From Sciurus carolinensis (Eukaryota; Chordata; Mammalia; Rodentia; Sciuridae): a stretch of 64,000 bases of DNA. The position numbers and the translations under genes are program-made. Below are positions 56,880-64,000 of the stretch, one piece after another. The stretch spans positions 131,137,035 through 131,201,034 of the forward strand of contig NC_062222.1 of NCBI RefSeq assembly GCF_902686445.1, read 5' to 3'. The stretch's first letter is position 1. Each line of letters begins with the position of its first letter. The notes under the pieces were generated by a model. It made no database searches. It had not been told where the DNA came from and worked only from the letters and a program-made list of their open reading frames with translations.

Positions 56880-57565
56880 TTTAGTTCTGTAGCTTTTTTT
56901 ATTTAGATATTTTTTGATGATCTATCTAGTGATGAGAGAGTCATGTTTAAGTCACCCAGTATTATTGTGTTGGGGTCTATTTGATTCTTGATGTTGAAAA
57001 GGGTGTGTTTTATGTACATAGATGCTCCATTCTTTGGGGCACAAATATTTACTGTTGTTATGTCTTGTTGTTGTATGATTCCCTTGCACAGTATGAAATA
57101 ACCTTCTTTGTCCCTTTTGATTAAATTTGACTTGAAGTCGACTTTATCTGATAGGAGAATAGAAACCCCTGCTTGTTTATGAGGTCCATGTGAATGATAT
57201 GTTTTCTCATATCCTTTCACCTTCAGTCTGTGGATGCCTTTGCTTATAAGGTGAGTCTTGGAGACAGCATATTGTGGGGTCTTGTTTTTCAATCCAATCT
57301 GCCAGTCTATGTCCTTTGATTGATGAGTTTAGACCATTTACATTCAATGTTATTATTGAGAGATAATTTTTATTTCCTGTCATCTTGATTTATTTCTAGT
57401 ATTTAATTTGAATTAATTTCTCCTTTGTTTGACTATTTTTTTCTAGGGTAGTTCCTCCCTCTGCTGGTTTTCATTTTTATTTTTTATTTCTTCTTCATGA
57501 AATATTCTATTGAACATATATTATAGTGCAGGATTTCAAGGTATGAATTTGTTTAACTTTTGCTC
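56880..57565 (-). mobile_element. Internal L1 fragment (start of ORF2), antisense
   Basis: Carries the ORF1-ORF2 junction side and the first part of ORF2 but no 3' UTR or A-tail. Its 3' side stops near 56880. Either a 3' deletion, an inversion or an incomplete copy is needed to explain it. The 5' edge near 57565 abuts older L1M sequence and is approximate. Confidence 0.82.
56903..57383 (-). pseudogene. L1 ORF2 endonuclease domain, frameshifted fragment
   Basis: The ORF2 N-terminus is an apurinic/apyrimidinic-type endonuclease that nicks target DNA. The likely start Met is at 57383, followed by 'MTGNKNYLSIITLNVNGLNS' and 'WIEKQDPTICCLQD'. At about 57254-57258 one base is missing, moving the frame. 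Downstream, from that point, 'THLISKGIHRLKVKGY', 'KQAGVSILLSDKVDFKSN', 'KRDKEGYFILCKGIIQQQ' and 'IILGDLNMTLSSLDRSSKN' are clear. The lost base lies at the active-site Glu (QE-TH motif); the Asp and Asn of the GDxN motif remain, with Leu for the usual Phe. The rest of ORF2 is absent, so it is not functional. Confidence 0.92.
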
Positions 57566-57589
57566 ATTGTGGAAAGTTTTTATCCCATC

Positions 57590-57790
57590 TCCAGTGTGCA
57601 TTCTATCTTTTTAACAAAGTTTTAAGTGTACAGTACTGTTCACCATGTAAACATGTTGCACAACAGATCTCTGGAACTCCCTCTTGCATGACTGGAACTC
57701 TGGCCCCATGGAATAGCAGCTCCCCTGTGTCCCCCATCCAACTCCTGGCAACCACTATTCTGCTCCCTCTCACAGTCCATACTCTTCCAT
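57590..57790 (-). repeat. L1M 3' UTR, antisense
   Basis: 'acaaagttttaagtgtacag', 'gcacaacagatctctggaac', 'cccatccaactcctggcaac' and 'cactattctgctccctctca' are the reverse complement of an old L1 3' UTR. Confidence 0.7.
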
Positions 57791-58079
57791 CTTGTTCATT
57801 TTTAAGTTCAGGTTGTGAGAGTAAGATTTATTGTAAAATGATTTGCCCTTTGTTAATATAATCTCACAATAAGTAGTTATTAAAGGAAAGAAGAGAGGGA
57901 AGGGATGGAGGGACGAAAGGAGTGGAGTGGAGGAGAAGAAAATACCTTTAAATATGACAGACTTCTCCATAAAGTGAAAACCTGTACTTCTAAATTTCTC
58001 TGAATATCCTCTCTTTTGATGGAGTCAAGTAATTCTTCTTCTCAGCACCTTTATCATCACAGAAATACTACCTTTAACA
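57791..58079. other. Unclassified sequence
   Basis: A purine-rich patch at 57885-57945 (GGAG, GAGG) is the only notable feature. Confidence 0.4.
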
Positions 58080-58245
58080 CTATGTATTATAGTTCTGCTG
58101 CTGTCTCGGCTTCATAGACTGAGTTCATCAACAGCAGAAACTAAATTTCCCTTATCCTTCATATCCTCCTATGGTGCCTAGAAGATTAGAGGCATTGAAT
58201 AACTGTTTAGTTAAATGAAAAGTGTGTTAAAATAATTAGTAAAAT
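58080..58245 (+). repeat. L2 fragment, sense
   Basis: 'gcagaaactaaatttccctt', 'atggtgcctagaagattaga' and 'ggcattgaataactgtttag' follow the LINE-2 3' end. Confidence 0.6.
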
Positions 58246-58283
58246 CCATGAAGTTTTGAAAACGGATCCAGAAAAATCTCAGG

Positions 58284-58817
58284 TTATTTTTTCAAAGAAT
58301 CAAGGATAATTAAGAGACTTGGCTTAGGATGATCCTTCAGAGTCAAATGAAGCATTGCTGAAGGTTTCTTGGTTGTATCCCTAGGAAAACAGGAGCTTTC
58401 GGAGATTCGTGCCAAGTAGCCTGTCAAGGCAGGCACTACTTTGAAGGATTCTCCATAAGGGGATCCATTCAAGGTCACCAGATACAGCTTTTTGCAGATG
58501 TGTTGTGTCAATAACATCCAGGTGTGCTTCATGGAAAGTGGCCAAGACAACAAGAGAGTACCATCTGGAAATACAGTTTGACATTCTCCTGAACATCTTT
58601 CTCTACAGGCAAAGACCACTTCCTGAGGCCCTTTTTCCCCCCCAGACATATCTACCATATGAAGTCTGTGATCCATCTGGAGTCCCAGGTCCAGTGTCTC
58701 CAACTTGGTCAGTCTAAAGCTGAGGGTTGGGGAACTTCTCATATGTGCATCTCTAGTAAAGATGGGACCAAAAAATTCTAAATGCATGTCTTTCAGAGTG
58801 ATCTTATTAACCTGTGG
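58284..58817 (-). other. Unidentified open frame, possible decayed retrocopy
   Basis: A stop-free run of about 178 codons; the first Met is at 58787 (167 codons). Segments such as 'ITLKDMHLEFFGPIFTRDAH', 'GPQEVVFACRERCSGECQ', 'LLSWPLSMKHTWMLL' and 'LYLVTLNGSPYGESFKVVPA' look more protein-like than other frames here, with three Cys in ACRERCSGEC. It overlaps no repeat I recognise. I cannot name a family. No signal peptide or membrane segment is evident, and the upstream sequence is purine-rich, not acceptor-like. A run of this length is expected about once by chance in this window. An A-tail is not obvious, so a retrocopy is unproven. Confidence 0.2.
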
Positions 58818-58929
58818 GTCTCATCTTACCCTTTTTTTTTTTTAACTCACTATCCTTCTGTGGGTGTCCATCTCACCCAAACTAAAAATCAAAGTATTCA
58901 AAACAAACATAAGTACAAACAGAATCTCA

Positions 58930-59285
58930 CACCCTGCTACCTCAAAACACTCTTTCCCGGTGTTTCGACTTCAGTGGCCTCCAGCACACTCCCATCTTAG
59001 GGCTCCTGAACTGTGCCTGGAATATTCTTCCCCAAGAAATCCTCATGGCTGGCTTCCCTCAGTCTTCCAGGCTTCTCAGTGAGTCCTTCTGCATGGTCCC
59101 CTTTCTTTATTCTTCTCCACAGAAGTTTTAATGTTCTATTATACTATGTCATGTTGTGAGATATTTCATTTAAGTTTCTTTAGAATGTAAGCTTTATGAA
59201 AAATCCACGTGGGACTTTTGTCAGCTATGTTTATTTTTGAATCCCCAGTGTGAAGAATACCTGTCAATAAGCTTAGCAATTAAGC
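58930..59285 (+). repeat. L2 LINE 3' end, sense
   Basis: 'gtgcctggaatattcttccc', 'catggctggcttccctcagt', 'cttctcagtgagtccttctg', 'tttagaatgtaagctttatg' and 'tgaatccccagtgtgaagaa' follow LINE-2 in order with small gaps. The best preserved L2 in the window. Confidence 0.78.
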
Positions 59286-60144
59286 AAAGCTTTGCTTTAT
59301 TGAGCAAAGGTAACTGCTTTCATTGGTCTAAATTACCATCAACCATAAAAGCAAGAGTCGGAAAAAAGAAAGGCAGAAGTCAAAGTCCAGAGAAAGACTT
59401 GATTGACGTTGTCTTTCTCAAGCTGGGTCACCAGAGTCTTTGTGAGTCTTGATCTCTCCCTCGGTGAGATGGGGACACTTACTGCTCTACCAGCCTTAAA
59501 TAACAACTTAGCTTGTCTCAGCCATTCAAAGCTGTAAGTATAAATTCTTCAACCAAGTGTTGTACTGTTGTACTGCAAGTCTGGATCTTACAGTGGGTTC
59601 CTCCCAAAAGGTAGCAACTAGCTTAGTGACCAACTGCCTGAATTGAGTTCCTGAGATCCCAGTGAATTTGACACTATAGACCATAACTTCTGAACTTCAT
59701 CATGTACACACGGGAATGTGTTTAACAGACTGAACACAATTCCAAGCCAATTCAGATTGACCAAAAAGTCCATCATATGGTGTTCTCCATCACTGAAAGT
59801 TAATCCTCTTCTTCTAAACATTTCTTGTGGACAAATAAGAAGACAGTAGCTCAGGGGAATGGAAACTTCTGGAATCAAGTCCCATGCCTCCTTCACCTGC
59901 CTCACCACAGAGATCCTGCTTCACAGCAGGTTCTTATTAAAGTCTTGTCAAAGATTTTATCTAGAATTTTAAGTGTTTTCTCATTATTAAAAAGCCTAAT
60001 GTTCCTTAAAATCTGTGAAAAAAGAAAAGAAAACCCTACTTCCACTATGCAGATAGCTACTGGTAACACTTTGGAATACGTTTTCCAGTCTGAATGATAC
60101 GTACATTCTTAATTGTAATATTTTGGTATGTTAAGATTAAATAG
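59286..60144. other. Unclassified sequence
   Basis: Frames of 96 and 90 codons at 59618-60097 without domain. No recognised repeat. Confidence 0.4.
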
Positions 60145-60248
60145 AGTTGTTTCTGGTTTTGCAGTGCTGGGGATGGAACTCAGGGCCTGACACTTGCCAG
60201 GGAAGCACTCCTCCACTGAGCCACATCCCCAGCCCAACACAGTTGTTT
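60145..60248 (-). mobile_element. ID SINE, antisense, with 8-bp target duplication
   Basis: Insert 60153-60240 reads 'ggggatggaactcagggcct' (B-box side), 'cacttgccagggaagcactc' and 'ccactgagccacatccccag' (A-box side). AGTTGTTT occurs at 60145-60152 and 60241-60248. The A-tail is short. Confidence 0.9.
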
Positions 60249-61130
60249 TTAATACTATCCATTTACTTTCATTACAATCGAGCAAATTTATTTCTGTAGA
60301 AAATTTAAAAATTAACAAACAAAAAGGAAAGATAAGCACACACTCTTACTTTTTCAAAACAATGATTATCAAGTATTTAATGACAACCAGAAATAGCTGC
60401 TTTTATTTGTCCTCCCCTTTTCTATGTATTTTAATGTGCTTGAAATAATGGCATAATACGCTTTTAAGCATAAAGTACTCAGACATGTTCATAGTTCCTA
60501 GATGGAAGATAAAATAAAGAGCAGCTTAATGACAGATAATATCTGCCAGTGGGTGGTTTATTTCTTTCCAAAAACCCAGGCTCTTTCTGGTTTCAACATA
60601 AATTTTAAAGATGCAGAAAATCATTATTCAAATTCTGTGGCACTGAACATGGTCATATGTCACTCTCTGCAATGCTGCTTTCCAGAGGAGAAAGGGATTC
60701 CATTTGCTGTTTATTAATTTTTCTCAGTGGTGTCTTAAAATTTCAGCATTTTAGCAATCCTTACCAAGTGCTTAGAGAGAATAACAGGGATTATTGTTTA
60801 AAATGGACATTAGCCACAGACACAGGTTCCACCTGAATTGGTGGAATAAAGAATTCTGGAAACACAAGCCCTGGAGAGTTAGAGGAAGAGAAGCAATAGT
60901 GAGGGTGCTGCCATGAGAACTAGGCCGTGCCCTGGGTGGGCAGCTCCGTGACAGCCCCGTCCCTGAGGTGGGGTCCACACTGAGGGAGGGAGAGCCTGCC
61001 TGCTCCTTTCTGGGCCTCTTCCTTTGTAATCAGTTATGGGCAACATGCAGTACATCCTGCAGGCGGAATCTCCCCCACCTGCCTGGTAGACAGGAAGCAA
61101 ATGGTCTGAGCCTGCTTATCAGAGAGTGAC
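60249..61130. other. Mostly unique sequence
   Basis: 60540-60870 is repeat-free with TTTATTAATTTTTC and similar motifs; possible conserved non-coding DNA but not testable here. Minus frames of 68 and 73 codons lack motifs. Confidence 0.4.
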
Positions 61131-61155
61131 TTTTTTTTTTTTTTTTTTTTTTTTT
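61131..61155 (-). repeat. Poly-T tract (T25)
   Basis: Twenty-five T. Could be the A-tail of a minus-strand retroposon with its body to the right, but that body is not recognised. Confidence 0.9.
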
Positions 61156-61755
61156 ACAGAAAAGACCACTTGGAGAGGAACAATAGTCTTGGTAGTCAGT
61201 ATTGGTTTCCCCCTTAAAAATCCTGCAGATGTAATTCCATTCAAAGACACTCCGGCATCCAGCGTTTCAGAAAGAAAGCCTTGATTTCTGTTCCTTTGTA
61301 AGAAATCAGCTTGGGGATTTTGTTTTATTGGTTTCATTTCCTGCCTACCTGTATCTTTGAAGGATTTCTTTGTTTTTATCTTCAGGCCAAACTTTACACT
61401 AGAGTAATTCTACATCAAGAAGTTTGTGCTCTAAAGAGTCTAGCAGAGCCTATTTGCACATCATGTGCAGAGATAAGAATATTCGCAGCATCTCTGTTTA
61501 TAGTCAAAAAAGAGAAAGAAATATTAATTTTGGGATGAATCAAAGTACATCTGTACAAAACCATCTCTTTAGTGGCTTCAAAGATCAAATGGAGCCATAC
61601 ATCCCGACAAGAAGAGACACCCCCAGTATATTGTTAAATGGGGAAAAAATCACAGTGCAAAACTGTTTATTGTAATAATCATTTTGTCTAAAGACAACAA
61701 ATGATTGCAGACGCTGGTAGAAGGCAGAGTGAACATCTTCAGGCCTGTTGAGCAG
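61156..61755. other. Unclassified sequence
   Basis: No recognised repeat; frames of 75 and 83 codons (plus) and 112 codons (minus) without motifs. Confidence 0.4.
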
Positions 61756-61870
61756 ACTGTTACCACCCTCGCCTGTGGCGAGCAGGAGAGGAGAGGCGGG
61801 CGCGGCAGATCTCATTATGTGCATTTTAGTCTCCTGGGACGTTAGACATTTTATTATTTCTCTAATTAAA
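61756..61870. promoter_or_regulatory. Small CpG cluster with TAAT-rich flank
   Basis: Six or so CpGs within 60 bp (CCTCGCC, GGCGAGC, GGCGGGCGCGGC) directly followed by ACATTTTATTATTTCTCTAATTAAAAA-like AT-rich text. A possible regulatory element by composition only. Confidence 0.25.
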
Positions 61871-63180
61871 AATAAAAGAAAGTACATGCAATTGTGTATC
61901 TGTTTTTGTTTATTTGCTGACATGACCTATAACTTAAACAATTGGAGAGAATGTATGTACACGGATCTTTTCTGGAAATGTGTCCCTTATTTTCTCTTCC
62001 CCCCACCACAGAAACAGCTCCTGTCTCATCTTCTTTGAGCAAACACGTCCCTCTCATCCTTTCGTCTGTGCCCCACATTTTCTAGGAGAGCTCTGAACTT
62101 TGTCCCGCTCATTATCCAACTTCCTGTGACCTCCATCGCCTTCTCGCCTGCTTCTCAGTCCTAGCATGATTCCGCTGCTGCACTTGGAGTTTCCTAAACA
62201 CTCTTCCTCATCTCACCAGGTCCTCTCTCTTGTCCTCTTCTTGTCCTTGCTGTGACCTTTGTCCCAGTTCCAAGAGGCTTATCATTCATCACGTCTCTTC
62301 TCAAGATGCCAAATGATTTCCTTTAAGAAAAAGCAATCCATTTCCTTCAGCAGATAATTGCCCGGGGTCTGCGGTTCGGGGAGGTGTCATGATACTCTTT
62401 GGCAGACCTCGCTGGAGTTCCTTCATCGCGATCAGTGTTGTTGTTGAAGCTTGTCTTCTTCTGTTTCATAGTTTCCCATTCCCAAGCCCAGGGCTTGCCA
62501 AGGACCTCCAGGATGCTGCTTCTTCCAGTCAACTCCTCTGCTCCTCTGCATAACAATGCCCGGTGAAGGTTCCAGTGGATGGAGATGGGATCCTGCCCAC
62601 GTGCTTTCTGAGTTCTGATGAGATGGACAGTTGGCTTCTCACGCAGTCCCGACACATACCACCACCAGGATCTTCCTCTGTCTCTTCCCAGCACTGCAGA
62701 AAACCACATTGTTCTGCCTCAGAATTTTATGCATCACTTCCACTAAGACCCTCTCCCTGTCCTACCCTCCTGTCCCTGCCCAATCATCTTAGAAGAAGAG
62801 CCACCTCTGAGGTAATAAAAAAAATAATGGAAGGGGAGAAGGACCATGAGTCTGTCTCTTATAAAGTTAGAAGGCCACAGGAGAAGGATGGCTGTGAATG
62901 GGACCAAGCTGGGATTCTGACCCCCGTGCCAGGTCTGAAGTCGTTAACGCCATTTTTAAAATGTAATTGGAGGCAACTAAAAACAGAAAAAATACACAAA
63001 TAAAACCAATGATTTCAGCTTCTTTTTAAACTCTAGAAAGATTTAGCAAGTCTGCATGTGTATTCTTGCAAGACAAGGATAAGTTGTCCTTATTTGAGGC
63101 CCACCCTCTCCAGTTCACCTCTGTCATCTTAGGTGTTACCTCGGGTGCTAAAATGTCCAACTCCTGGTATAAACTTGAAT
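61871..63180. other. Unclassified sequence
   Basis: A few CpGs recur at 62360-62440 (TTGCCCGGGG, ATCGCGATC). Frames of 120 and 146 codons on opposite strands overlap and lack domains. No gene supported. Confidence 0.4.
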
Positions 63181-63184
63181 TTCC

Positions 63185-63600
63185 CATTGTATTCATTTGC
63201 TTGGGCTACCTAAATAATTACCTACAAACTTGGTAACTTAAAACAATAAAACAGTATTCTCTCACCATTCCTGAGGCCAAAAGTCCAAAATCAAGGTGTG
63301 GGTGGGCAGGGCCTCACTCCCTAGGGAAGAGTCTTTCCTGGACTCTCAAACCTGAGGTGGCTCCTGACAGTCCTTGGCTGTGGCGGAATGACTCCACCCG
63401 GGTCTCCACAAGGCCAGCCTGCCTCTGTCTCTGCTATGCTTTTCCGTCTCTTTAAGGAAACTCTCTTTGGACTTGGAACCCACCCTAAGCCAGTGCCACT
63501 CACCTGGATCCTTTCTTAACTAAATCTGCAGAGAATCAGTTTCCAAGTAAGACCACTTACCAAGTTTGTGGGTGGACACGAATTTCCACCAAGGGATGTG
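63185..63600 (-). mobile_element. MLT1-type MaLR LTR, antisense
   Basis: 'gtattcatttgcttgggcta', 'tctctcaccattcctgaggc', 'aaagtccaaaatcaaggtgt', 'ctttggacttggaacccacc' and 'ctaaatctgcagagaatcag' follow the reverse complement of MLT1. Right edge approximate. Confidence 0.75.
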
Positions 63601-64000
63601 TTCAAGGATCAGATCCCTTGAACAAAATCCAGAGGCAACATGATCCCAGGACTCCCCACCCAGGATATCCCCATCCAGGGAAGGCCGGAGGAAGGATAAT
63701 GGTGCTACCCCTCTTTCCCAGGGAATCTCTGGCTCATCCACACCTCACACCTGCAGCATCTGCTCTCCTCTCCCGTTCCAAAAAGTTTCCCCAAGAAACT
63801 TCAGTGGGTAGTGAGGGCAAGCCCATGGCTGTCTGTCCAGGTTACATCTTCTAAGCTTTCGTAGCCATTTTACTGAGCATTAGAGAAGCAATACCAGGGG
63901 CTGCTAGCAGACACTATTTTAAGCCAGCAGCCAGGGAATCGATTTTATCAGCTGCAGTTTAGAAAACAGGGAAAGGACTCCTCATTTCCTGCCTACTCCC
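63601..64000. other. Unclassified sequence to window end
   Basis: A 78-codon plus frame (63618-63854) without motif; no recognised repeat. Confidence 0.4.

Noticed and set aside
62563..63003. 146-codon plus frame
   Set aside because: No domain and a 120-codon frame overlaps on the opposite strand; nothing indicates selection.

Overview
This window looks like repeat-rich, non-coding nuclear DNA from a squirrel-family rodent (Sciuridae; ground squirrel, marmot or chipmunk type). The assignment rests on dimeric B1-ID SINEs and short ID elements with an RNA polymerase III B-box (GGTTCAATTCCC-like) and (AAAT)n tails, together with an L1 3' end that finishes in 'CAATTAGAACAAA/CTAATTAGAACAAA'. These are the SINE/L1 forms I associate with sciurids. 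Genus and chromosomal location cannot be told from the sequence alone.

I recognise no protein-coding gene, no functional RNA gene, no CRISPR array and no operon-like organisation. Open frames are short, scattered over all six frames, and often lie in repeats. The longest (about 187, 178, 172 and 168 codons) are roughly what chance yields in 64 kb. Only two stretches of protein-like sequence are identified with confidence, both decayed L1 ORF2 on the minus strand: the C-terminal part at about 30.7-31.5 kb and the N-terminal endonuclease part at about 56.9-57.4 kb. One unidentified minus-strand frame (58284-58817) is flagged for a homology search.

Layout. 0-6 kb: old MIRs, a MaLR-type solo LTR, a 5'-truncated L1 with a perfect 15-bp target duplication, and a MIR split by a Tigger/MER2-like DNA transposon. 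6.2-6.7 kb: a CpG-dense island-like patch containing a palindromic TTACGTAA site. 7-16 kb: an old L1M 3' end, MIRs, SINEs and an MLT1 LTR interrupted by a SINE. 17 kb: a 15-bp minisatellite. 18-26 kb: microsatellites, SINEs and a second CpG-enriched patch near 23 kb. 26.2-27.7 kb: L2, a sense MLT1/MST LTR, then a MaLR LTR nested inside another. 29-31.5 kb: an MLT2 LTR and an antisense L1. 35-48 kb: SINE, microsatellites including a large CA/CACT array, more MaLR LTRs, MIR, L2 and MER5 pieces. 50-53 kb: a short L1 with target duplication, a second LTR-in-LTR nest, and a repeat-poor block rich in TAAT motifs with an octamer that could be a conserved enhancer. 55-64 kb: MST and MLT1 LTRs, the L1 endonuclease fragment, L2, an ID element with an 8-bp duplication, and a T25 tract.

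MaLR/MST-type solo LTRs lie mostly on the minus strand. In introns such LTRs tend to be antisense to the host gene, so the window could lie in a large plus-strand intron; this is weak inference. Repeat family names come from recall of consensus sequences, not a database search, so sub-family names and edges are approximate.
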